From: an uncultured Bacteroides sp.
Lineage (GTDB): Bacteria; Bacteroidota; Bacteroidia; Bacteroidales; Bacteroidaceae
Direction: 5' to 3'
Assembly (NCBI GenBank): GCA_900556625.1
Contig: USPQ01000018.1
Span: forward strand, 1-42,928
Length of the DNA stretch: 42,928 bases
The notes beneath the pieces are model-generated. The model worked only from the letters and a program-made list of their open reading frames with translations. It was not told the DNA's origin and did no database searches. Shown one piece after another: positions 8,601 through 14,796 of this stretch (position 1 is its first letter; the number at the start of each line of letters is the position of its first letter). The position numbers were made by a program, and so were the translations under genes.

Positions 8601-9571
8601 TTGCGGATACTTCCTGCCCACATATTATTATTCCTATCATTGTAGAGACAAAAGATAGAGGTGGCGGGAAGTGAATAGTTATCACCTCCGGGAATGTGTT
8701 CCAACAAGGATAAACGTCCTGTTTCAGGTTCAAGGATATTGATACCGCCTCCGTCTGTTCCTATCCATATTTTTCCTTCCCGTTCGGCAAGACTTAAAAC
8801 GACGTTGTTACTTAGGTCGGAATTGTGAGTAGTATAGGCTTTTACCAGTTCTCCGTTATGGGTGAAGCATTTTATTCCTTCATTGTAAGGGGCGATCCAT
8901 ATTCTGTTTTGTGAATCGATCAGCATATTCATGATTTCCTTTCCGCAATCGAAAGGCGGAAGGCGATGCTTTCCCGTTTTCAGATCCAGTAAAGCAAGAC
9001 CTTGCCACCGGCTGCAACAAAGAACAGTATGTTCGTTCCATAGGCTTAGTAAAGAGATATTAAAATTACTCCCTTTATTCAACTTTTGCAGAAGGCGAAG
9101 AGAAGAATCCCGATAACTATAAAAGTATACTTTGTCTTTAGAACCAAACAATACCCCGTCTTTGGTCAGGCAGGTTGAATAGGCGATAATAGGATTACCT
9201 TTTTCATCCGTAGGTAAGAAGAAGTCATCACTTTGACGTTGATAGCGGGCTATTCCTTTGTCGGTCAGAATCCAAATATTGCTCATTTCATCTTCTGCAA
9301 TCTGATGGATTAAGTTATTGGGAATCGAATGAGGATTGTTTGGGGAATGGACGTATTTCTTTAGCTCATGTCCGTCATATCGGCTTATTCCAGCCTTCGT
9401 TCCTATCCATACAAATCCCTGTTTGTCTGTCAGGATACATCTCACGGCTGAAGTCACCCCATCTTTTAAGGAGAGCTGTTTATAGTAATAATGGCTGGCT
9501 TTTAGGGGCGTGACACCGGTAAACTGCATAATAGCTGTCAAACATAGTAGGACAAAGATTTTTATTCTCAT
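5639..9571 (-). CDS. Hybrid two-component system regulator (HTCS)
   Basis: One 1310-residue chain carries a whole sensor and response pathway. A signal peptide (about 1-25) is followed by roughly 14 two-component-regulator propeller repeats (about 30-660, with motifs such as VWIGTDGGGINLF) and a Y_Y_Y domain (about 680-745). One membrane helix (about 755-778) leads to a HisKA domain with ISHELRTPLTLIH, phospho-acceptor H810. The HATPase domain follows (NLLINALKHSP, GTGIGLSYS; about 910-1025), then a receiver with D1108 in VSDVMMPRMNGYEL, and an AraC-type DNA-binding domain (about 1215-1305). Such proteins sense oligosaccharides in the periplasm and activate a nearby PUL. The nearest intact PUL begins 3.5 kb away on the opposite strand behind three unrelated genes, so the pairing is plausible but unproven. 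All catalytic residues are present. Confidence 0.96.
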   Translation of the reverse strand: MRIKIFVLLCLTAIMQFTGVTPLKASHYYYKQLSLKDGVTSAVRCILTDKQGFVWIGTKAGISRYDGHELKKYVHSPNNPHSIPNNLIHQIAEDEMSNIWILTDKGIARYQRQSDDFFLPTDEKGNPIIAYSTCLTKDGVLFGSKDKVYFYSYRDSSLRLLQKLNKGSNFNISLLSLWNEHTVLCCSRWQGLALLDLKTGKHRLPPFDCGKEIMNMLIDSQNRIWIAPYNEGIKCFTHNGELVKAYTTHNSDLSNNVVLSLAEREGKIWIGTDGGGINILEPETGRLSLLEHIPGGDNYSLPATSIFCLYNDRNNNMWAGSIRNGLINIREVSMKTYTEVLTGSNRGLSNNTVLSLYQESNDRIWVGTDGGGINLFNPITEKFTHYSSTWEDKIASICPFTSGNLLVSIFSKGIFVFNPTTGKKTPFMIIDSETSMRLGKRGKTVNLFSNNPHSILLLGDHVYQYDLKKHTFNIATEQEGLDIIGTFLPITNYGNYTYLNDIKHIYRLDNRTNRLEVLYQCHKDTIINSVSLDEHGHFWIGNNYGLFHYNPDEKIQTPISTSLFSEVTSIVCDKQGKVWIGTNNMLFAWLIKEQKFVLFGESDGVIQNEYLSKPCLLSSQGNIYMGGVKGLLHINSTLPLITTEIPQLQLSDVIINGESVNDKLNNNPTSISAPWNSNIIIRIMSKEKDIFRQKVYRYQIEGLNDQQIESYNPELVIRSLPPGSYKITASCTAKDGSWIPNQQVLALTILPPWYRTWWFILSCAVLITVVIIETFRRTLKRKEEKLKWAMKEHEQQVYEEKVRFLINISHELRTPLTLIHAPLSRILKSLSPEEPQYLPIKAIYRQSQRMKNLINMVLDVRKMEVGESKIQIQPHFLNQWIEHISQDFISEGEAKNVRIRYQLDPQIETVSFDKDKCEIILSNLLINALKHSPENTEITIISELLPEKDRVRISITDQGSGLKQVNTQKLFTRFYQGTGEQNGTGIGLSYSKILVELQGGSIGAYDNQEAGATFFIELPLRRESEEIICQPKAYLNELMSDDSHEQAPGNDDFDTTPYTVLVVDDNPDLTDFLKKSLGEYFKRVVIASNGAEALQLIRSHTPDIIVSDVMMPRMNGYELCKSIKEDITISHIPIILLTARDDQQSQLSGYKNGADAYLTKPFEIEMLMEIICNRLKNRESTKKRYLNAGVIPAPEESTFSQADETFLLKLNKIIQENLDNSSLDIAFICKEIGMSRASLYNKLKALTDMGANDYINKFRMEKAIAYITETDMTFTEIAEKVGFTTSRYFSTAFKQYTGETPTQYKEKRKK

Positions 9572-9595
9572 GAGATTAGGTCAGTTAAATGAAAG

Positions 9596-9603
9596 CAAAG
9601 GTA
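9596..9603 (-). promoter_or_regulatory. -7 box for the HTCS gene (minus strand)
   Basis: CAAAGGTA on the + strand reads TACCTTTG on the minus strand, 24 bp upstream of the HTCS ATG at 9571. It faces the divergent -7 box at 9625-9632 only 21 bp away, so the two promoters overlap. Confidence 0.5.
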
Positions 9604-9624
9604 GTATTATTTGTTTATAATTCC

Positions 9625-9632
9625 TATCTTTG
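9625..9632 (+). promoter_or_regulatory. -7 box for the kinase-RapZ/nucleotidyltransferase operon
   Basis: TATCTTTG matches TAnnTTTG 17 bp upstream of the ATG at 9650. It also decides the start: an in-frame TTG at 9611 would lie upstream of this promoter's transcript. I see no clear -33 box. Confidence 0.55.
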
Positions 9633-9649
9633 CTCGAAAATATGTAACT

Positions 9650-11080
9650 ATGATTACCGAAGAACTGCAGAAACTTTATCAGTCATATACGGGAGTTCCC
9701 GCTGAGAATATAACAGAATTACCTTCCTCCGGCTCCAATCGCCGTTATTTCCGGCTGACAGGAACACAAACACTGATTGGAGTATATGGAACTTCTGTTG
9801 ATGAGAATGAAGCTTTTTTTTATATGGCGGAACATTTTCGCAAAAATGGGCTTCCTGTTCCCGAAGTACACATTGTGTCGGAAGATAAAATGTATTATCT
9901 GCAAGAGGATTTAGGAGATACTTTACTTTTTCATGTCATTGAGAAAGGACGTGCTACCAGTGTATTTTCCGAAGAAGAGAAAGAGTTGCTTCGTAAAACG
10001 ATCCGTCTGTTGCCTGCCATTCAGTTTGCCGGAGCTGACGGATTTGATTTTTCCCGTTGTTATCCCCAATCGGAATTCAATCAGCGTTCCATACTTTGGG
10101 ATTTGAATTATTTCAAATATTGTTTCCTTAAAGCTACCGGAATGGAGTTTCAGGAAGATAAGCTGGAGGATGATTTCCAGAAAATGAGTGATGTTTTGCT
10201 TCGTAGTTCTTCCGCTACTTTTATGTATCGTGATTTTCAGAGTCGCAATGTGATGATAAAGGATGGAAACCCTTGGCTTATTGACTTTCAAGGAGGACGA
10301 AAAGGGCCGTTTTATTATGATATTGCTTCTTTCTTGTGGCAAGCCAAAGCAAAATATCCTGATAGCCTTCGGAAAGAATTGTTACAGGAATATATAGAGG
10401 CTCTTCGCAAATATCAACCGATCGATGAGTCTTATTTTTATAGTCAGCTCCGTCATTTTGTGCTTTTCCGTACTTTGCAGGTGTTAGGGGCATACGGTTT
10501 TCGCGGCTATTTCGAGAAAAAGCCTCATTTTATCCAGAGTGTTCCATACGCTATCGCAAATTTGCGCGAGTTGCTTAAAGAGGAATATCCGGAATACCCG
10601 TATCTCTGCAAAATGTTACGTGAATTGACCGGACTGAAACAGTTTACAGATGATTTGGAGAAGCGTCAACTGACGGTCAAGGTAATGAGCTTTGCCTATA
10701 AAAAAGGTATTCCTGATGATCCGACAGGTAATGGTGGAGGTTTTGTTTTCGATTGTCGTGCAGTGAATAATCCAGGAAAATACGAACGTTATAAGGCTTT
10801 TACCGGATTGGATGAGCCCGTGATAACTTTCCTGGAAGAAGACGGTGAGATTCTTCGTTTTCTCGACCATGTTTACGCTTTGGTGGATGCTTCCGTCAAA
10901 CGTTATATGGAACGCGGATTCAGTAATTTGTCGGTTTGCTTCGGTTGTACCGGAGGACAGCACCGTTCCGTTTATTCAGCGCAGCATTTGGCGGAACGTC
11001 TGAATAGAGAGTTTGGGGTTAAAGTAGAATTAGTACATCGCGAACAGAATATAAAACATACATTTGAAGCAACTATATAG
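9650..11080 (+). CDS. AmgK-like sugar kinase fused to RapZ C-terminal domain
   Basis: Residues 1 to about 330 form an aminoglycoside phosphotransferase/choline kinase fold. SGSNRRYFRL and LQEDLGDTLL resemble AmgK, the anomeric kinase that makes MurNAc-1-P and GlcNAc-1-P in cell-wall recycling. The kinase core is YRDFQSRNVM (catalytic D195), followed by LIDFQGGRKGP and YDIASFLW. Residues about 340-476 match the C-terminal domain of RapZ (SFAYKKGIP, FDCRAVNNPG, TGLDEPVITFLE and CFGCTGGQHRS at 431-440, H438). In E. coli that domain senses glucosamine-6-phosphate. The RapZ nucleotide-binding half is absent. The start at 9650 follows the promoter at 9625-9632; the TTG at 9611 adds 13 residues unlike the family. 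A MurU-like nucleotidyltransferase follows after 9 bp, making a kinase plus nucleotidyltransferase pair. Substrate and any allosteric role of the RapZ part are inferred. Confidence 0.85.
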   Translation: MITEELQKLYQSYTGVPAENITELPSSGSNRRYFRLTGTQTLIGVYGTSVDENEAFFYMAEHFRKNGLPVPEVHIVSEDKMYYLQEDLGDTLLFHVIEKGRATSVFSEEEKELLRKTIRLLPAIQFAGADGFDFSRCYPQSEFNQRSILWDLNYFKYCFLKATGMEFQEDKLEDDFQKMSDVLLRSSSATFMYRDFQSRNVMIKDGNPWLIDFQGGRKGPFYYDIASFLWQAKAKYPDSLRKELLQEYIEALRKYQPIDESYFYSQLRHFVLFRTLQVLGAYGFRGYFEKKPHFIQSVPYAIANLRELLKEEYPEYPYLCKMLRELTGLKQFTDDLEKRQLTVKVMSFAYKKGIPDDPTGNGGGFVFDCRAVNNPGKYERYKAFTGLDEPVITFLEEDGEILRFLDHVYALVDASVKRYMERGFSNLSVCFGCTGGQHRSVYSAQHLAERLNREFGVKVELVHREQNIKHTFEATI

Positions 11081-11089
11081 AAGATCGTT

Positions 11090-11839
11090 ATGAAAGCAAT
11101 GATATTTGCGGCCGGTTTGGGAAGTCGGTTGAAACCGCTGACGGATACTATGCCTAAAGCTCTTGTTCCCGTAGCCGGGCGTCCCATGCTGGAGCACGTT
11201 ATTTTGAAGCTGAAAGCATTCGGCTTTACCGAAATAGTAATTAATATTCATCATTTTGGCGAGCAAATACTTGAATTCCTGAAAGTGAATGACAATTTTG
11301 GACTTACTATCCACATTTCCGATGAACGTGATGTGCTACTTGATACAGGGGGAGGAATTCGGAAAGCCAGTTCTTTTTTTGAGAACTCCGATGAGCCTTT
11401 TCTTGTACACAATGTAGACATTCTTTCAAATGTGGACCTGAAAGAACTTTATGATTATCATTTGCAGACTGATGGTTTGGCTACTTTATTGGTAAGCCAA
11501 CGTAAAACTTCACGTTATCTGCTTCTCGATGCGGAGAAGAGACTTTGCGGATGGATAAACAAGGATACAGGTCAAGTGAAACCCGAAGGTCTTCACTATG
11601 AACAATCATTGTTCCAAGAATATGCGTTCAGTGGCATTCATGTACTTTCACCTGCTATATTCCAATTAATGGAAGTTCCCCTGTGGGAAGGAAAGTTCTC
11701 TATTATGGATTTTTATCTCTTCACTTGTCGACAAACGAACTTCTTTGGTTATCCGGTGGAAAATCTGCAACTTATTGATATTGGTAAACCGGAAACACTT
11801 GCTAAGGCAGAGGAGTTTATAAGGTCTCTCGGCAAGTAA
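11090..11839 (+). CDS. MurU-like sugar-1-phosphate nucleotidyltransferase
   Basis: This 249-residue cytoplasmic enzyme has the nucleotidyltransferase signature MIFAAGLGSRLKPLTDTMPK (K23 as a likely catalytic Lys) and LLDTGGGIRKA. HNVDILSNVD contains the metal-binding Asp (D110), and IDIGKPETLAKAE is near the C-terminus. Its length and LL(D/E)TGGGI block fit the MurU group (MurNAc-1-phosphate uridylyltransferase) better than the larger UTP-glucose-1-P or dTDP-glucose enzymes. It starts 9 bp after the AmgK-like kinase, so the two are surely co-transcribed. Together they would convert free MurNAc or GlcNAc to a UDP-sugar via the 1-phosphate, bypassing de novo synthesis. The preference for MurNAc over GlcNAc or another sugar cannot be read from sequence alone. 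Confidence 0.8.
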   Translation: MKAMIFAAGLGSRLKPLTDTMPKALVPVAGRPMLEHVILKLKAFGFTEIVINIHHFGEQILEFLKVNDNFGLTIHISDERDVLLDTGGGIRKASSFFENSDEPFLVHNVDILSNVDLKELYDYHLQTDGLATLLVSQRKTSRYLLLDAEKRLCGWINKDTGQVKPEGLHYEQSLFQEYAFSGIHVLSPAIFQLMEVPLWEGKFSIMDFYLFTCRQTNFFGYPVENLQLIDIGKPETLAKAEEFIRSLGK

Positions 11840-11893
11840 TATTGTTCGCTGGGACGAATAACATGAGCCTGGTTAATTTAGTTTTTGTATTTG

Positions 11894-11925
11894 TTTGGGA
11901 TTCCAACATATTTCTTTTACCTTTG
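11894..11925 (+). promoter_or_regulatory. Promoter of the Rpn-family nuclease gene
   Basis: TTTG (11894-11897) and TACCTTTG (11918-11925) are separated by 20 bp, an essentially perfect Bacteroides vegetative promoter. It lies 39 bp upstream of the ATG at 11965, which is preceded by AGGAGG at 11951-11956. Confidence 0.7.
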
Positions 11926-11964
11926 TTATAATGAAAACAGAAATAGAAAAAGGAGGCGAACAAA

Positions 11965-12830
11965 ATGGCAAGTAATTATATTCGTTTCGATTGGGCGATG
12001 AAACGCTTATTGCGTAATAAAGCTAATTTTGCCGTACTGGAAGGTTTTTTGACTACCTTTTTAGGGGATCAATCCTTATTCAGAAATTATTGGAGAGTGA
12101 AAGTAATCAAGAAGATGAGTACGATAAATATAATCGTGTGGATTTGCTTGCCGAAAACTCTAAAGGTGAGCTTATTTTAATAGAAGTTCAAAACAATAAT
12201 GAATATGCTTATTTCCAGCGTATGTTATTTGGAACATCTAAGTTGGTTACCGAATACATAAATCGTGGAGAAGGTTACGACAAAGTTCGTAAGGTGTATA
12301 GCGTTAATATCGTCTATTTTTCTTTAGGTAGCGGTAAAGATGTTGTATATCATGGTAAAACGGAATTTCGCGGAATTCATCAAGGGGATGTTTTAGAACT
12401 GACTCCATTTCAAAAACAAACTTTCAAAGTGGATACTGTCAGCCAACTTTATCCGGAGTATTATATATTGAAAGTGAATTATTTCAATCAAGTAGCAAGA
12501 AGTCCGCTTGAAGAATGGATTTACTATCTGAATACAGGAGACATTCCTGATAACGCTACTGCACCGGGATTGAACGAGGCACGCCAGCGGTTGAAATTGG
12601 ATCGGATGACAAAGGAAGAACTCAATGCTTATTATAGACATTTGGATAATATTGTTATTTTGAGAGATAATATATTCACAGAACGTGCGGAAGGACGTGC
12701 AGAGGGACGTGCCGAAGGGGAAAGAAATAAGCAAATTGAGATTGCGCGTAATTTAAAGAAGGCAGGAGTTTCAATAGATGTTATTTCACAATCTTCGGGA
12801 TTGACAGTAGATGAAATAGAGAAGTTATAA
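11965..12830 (+). pseudogene. Rpn-family PD-(D/E)XK nuclease/transposase, frameshifted
   Basis: Frame 1 starts at ATG 11965 behind AGGAGG and gives the family N-terminus (MASNYIRFDWAMKRLLRNKA, then FAVLEGFLTTFLGD). The remainder lies in another frame: LLESESNQEDEYDKYNRVDLL, the nuclease core ELILIEVQNNNEYAYFQRML, YYILKVNYFNQVA, LEEWIYYLNTGDIP and a coiled C-terminus. Restoring one A near 12071-12073 gives FLGDQILIQKLLESESN, so this is a one-base deletion rather than a rearrangement. Intact members are about 290 residues and encode Rpn-like recombination-promoting nucleases, often called transposases. Near the C-terminus is a 12-bp tandem repeat coding RAEGRAEGRAEGE (about 12681-12721), common in this family. 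The second reading frame is intact. The gene sits between two unrelated operons, and its strong promoter is intact. Confidence 0.8.
12681..12721 (+). repeat. 12-bp tandem repeat coding RAEG units
   Basis: About three imperfect copies of a 12-bp unit encode RAEG repeats in the C-terminal linker of the nuclease gene. Copy number in such runs often varies by slippage, and relatives also carry them. Confidence 0.7.
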
Positions 12831-12861
12831 AAGTATTACTTTAAGTAGAAATAAAAAAAGA

Positions 12862-12912
12862 AAAGGCGGGAATGCTCAAAAAGGGTATTTTCGCCTTTCC
12901 TATTTTGTTTTA
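12862..12912 (+). terminator. Possible terminator after the nuclease gene
   Basis: AAAGGCG (12862-12868) pairs with CGCCTTT (12892-12898), followed by CCTATTTTGTTTT. The 23-nt loop and interrupted T tract make it moderate rather than strong. Confidence 0.45.
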
Positions 12913-12928
12913 TATGCGTATCCAAAAA

Positions 12929-12974
12929 TGTCTAAACAACTCGTATTATCCGATGAAATGGACGATTTTAGACA
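12929..12974. promoter_or_regulatory. Inverted repeat TGTCTAAA upstream of the PUL
   Basis: TGTCTAAA (12929-12936) and its reverse complement TTTAGACA (12967-12974) are 38 bp apart centre to centre, 53-98 bp upstream of the PUL -7 box. The spacing places the two sites on nearly the same helical face. It is a candidate operator for the PUL regulator, possibly the HTCS at 5639-9571. The remainder of 12831-13097 holds no gene. Confidence 0.4.
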
Positions 12975-13026
12975 AAATTGGAAGAATCGTAGCTAAAATA
13001 GAACACATACAATCTTGAATCTTCTA

Positions 13027-13034
13027 TACATTTG
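13027..13034 (+). promoter_or_regulatory. -7 box of the PUL
   Basis: TACATTTG matches TAnnTTTG 63 bp upstream of the GH18 ATG. No TTTG is found at -33, as expected for an activator-dependent PUL promoter. The long leader (about 13042-13097) may carry post-transcriptional control, but I see no clear fold. Confidence 0.55.
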
Positions 13035-13097
13035 TAGCAGAGAATGACGATAGAAAGTCATTCCTATTATTAAAAGGTAATCTTAATTATTAAACTT

Positions 13098-14765
13098 ATG
13101 AGAAGCAAATTCCTATTTTTTTGTCTCTTCCTCTTTGGAATGTTGACAGCTTGTAAAGACACAAAATGGGTGGATGTTCCAGCTGGCACTCCTCCTGAAG
13201 GTTCAGTTGTTGGAAAACCGGGTGATGACGAAGAACCAGATGAACCGGACCCAACAGGAAAATCATTTATTAATTGTTCTTATATACGTGGTGATTTTTT
13301 TGAGATAAATCGAATTTCCGGAGCAAGTATGGGTGCTTGTAATGATTTGATTTATCTGACAGCTCGTCCTTATGCTGACGGTGATTTGACATTTGATCTG
13401 CCGGTGAATGACGCAGAACTTACAGGAGCATCATATATGTCTTCTTATGAAGGTCGTAATGGAGTGGTGAAATTTGATGGTGCCGGGAAAATGAATGGTG
13501 GAGATGGTTTACTTCATTCCCCGGATGGGGCTTACAAGAAGTTTACATTTGGTACTTATCTATATATAACTGAATGGGTAGATGGTGCTTATTTATTTAA
13601 TAAGGTAAACAATAACTCTACCATTATATCTTTCCAACTTGGTGCAACTGAAGGAAATTTAAGATTTACTATTGGGAATTCTACGACAACTGTTGTCAAT
13701 GACAATTTAAAGCCTGGTGCTTGGCATTATGTAGCGATAACTTATAGTGGAGGAAAGGCTAAATTATATGTAGACACTAGTGATATTCCTACAAAATTTA
13801 CAGGTTCTCTTCCTGCTGAAATTCCTAATACTCGTGCAGATTTCTTTCTTGGAGAAAAACTCAAAGGATATTTGGATGAGACATTCGTTAGCAGTTTGGA
13901 AGTAGGTACGTTGGGTAGAAATCCTATCTCTTTTGATACTAATATTTGGAATAATACAAAAACACTTGCTTATTGGAAATATGATGATTCTGCACAGCTC
14001 GGAAAAGATTCTCATACTTGGGCTATTCGTTTAGAACAAATACGTGCTGCATTAAATGGACAAGTAGGAGACCGAAAACTACGTTTGGGTATCGCTGGTG
14101 GTGAATGGTTGAAGATGGTTGGTAATGAAACTGCGCGCACTAACTTTGCTAATAATGTTAAGAATGTTTTGGATAAGTATAATATGGATGGGGTCGATCT
14201 TGACTTTGAATGGGCTTATTATGCTAGGGACTTAACTAATTACAGCAAAGCCATAGTAAAACTGCGCAACGTATTAGGAAAAAATGTATTTTTTACGGTT
14301 TCCTTGCATCCGGTTTCTTATAAGATAACTCCTGAAGCAATTGCTGCAGTTGATTTTATCTCTTTCCAATGTTATGGACCTCAGGCGGCTCTTTTTTCTT
14401 TCGAACGTTTCAAATCAGACGGTCAAACTGCTGTTGAATATGGAATTCCTCAAAATAAATTGGTGATGGGAGTACCTTTTTATGGAACTACCGGAACAGC
14501 GGGTGAACAAGTTGCTTATTATGATCTGATAAATAAAGGTAATCTTACTAACACTTCTGTGGATGAATGGATGTATAATGGAAAGAACTATACACTCAAT
14601 AGTCAGACTACAATTCGCCAAAAAACACAGTATGTGTGTGAGAATGGTTTCGGTGGAATAATGAGCTGGGATTTGGCTACGGACGTAGATGTGACAGATG
14701 ATAAGTCTTTGTTGAAAGTGGTGAAAGAAGAGTTTGATTACTATGCTAATCCTGCCGTAGAATAA
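13098..14765 (+). CDS. GH18 lipoprotein (endo-glycosidase) with LamG-like insertion
   Basis: The 555-residue protein starts with a lipoprotein signal (FGMLTAC, lipid C19) followed by KD and an acidic, proline-rich linker (about 40-55), which favours surface display. The GH18 barrel begins at about 57 (FINCSYIRGDFFEIN). It is interrupted at about 103-300 by a beta-rich stretch resembling a LamG/concanavalin domain (VVKFDGAGKM, FTFGTYLYI, PGAWHYVAITYSGGKAKLYV), and resumes at about 304. The catalytic motif DGVDLDFE spans 364-371 with acid E371. FISFQCYG and the C-terminal GGIMSWDL complete the barrel. GH18 enzymes cleave beta-1,4 GlcNAc linkages (chitin, N-glycan core, related host glycans). 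PUL context favours an endo-acting surface enzyme, with chitinase less likely. It is the first gene, 31 bp before SusC. Confidence 0.88.
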   Translation: MRSKFLFFCLFLFGMLTACKDTKWVDVPAGTPPEGSVVGKPGDDEEPDEPDPTGKSFINCSYIRGDFFEINRISGASMGACNDLIYLTARPYADGDLTFDLPVNDAELTGASYMSSYEGRNGVVKFDGAGKMNGGDGLLHSPDGAYKKFTFGTYLYITEWVDGAYLFNKVNNNSTIISFQLGATEGNLRFTIGNSTTTVVNDNLKPGAWHYVAITYSGGKAKLYVDTSDIPTKFTGSLPAEIPNTRADFFLGEKLKGYLDETFVSSLEVGTLGRNPISFDTNIWNNTKTLAYWKYDDSAQLGKDSHTWAIRLEQIRAALNGQVGDRKLRLGIAGGEWLKMVGNETARTNFANNVKNVLDKYNMDGVDLDFEWAYYARDLTNYSKAIVKLRNVLGKNVFFTVSLHPVSYKITPEAIAAVDFISFQCYGPQAALFSFERFKSDGQTAVEYGIPQNKLVMGVPFYGTTGTAGEQVAYYDLINKGNLTNTSVDEWMYNGKNYTLNSQTTIRQKTQYVCENGFGGIMSWDLATDVDVTDDKSLLKVVKEEFDYYANPAVE

Positions 14766-14796
14766 CAGTATAATCTTAATTAGTAAATATAATATT

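Noticed and set aside
9611..9649. Upstream TTG start giving 13 extra residues for the kinase-RapZ gene
   Set aside because: The predicted -7 box (9625-9632) lies inside it and the residues do not resemble the family; ATG 9650 fits.
12055..12090. Programmed -1 frameshift in the Rpn nuclease gene
   Set aside because: CTTTTTA is not a proper X XXY YYZ heptamer, no downstream structure is evident, and the family is normally one frame.
13098..14765. GH18 gene as a chitinase of a chitin PUL
   Set aside because: Two sulfatases, a beta-galactosidase and a fucosidase in the same unit do not suit chitin; not excluded for the enzyme alone.
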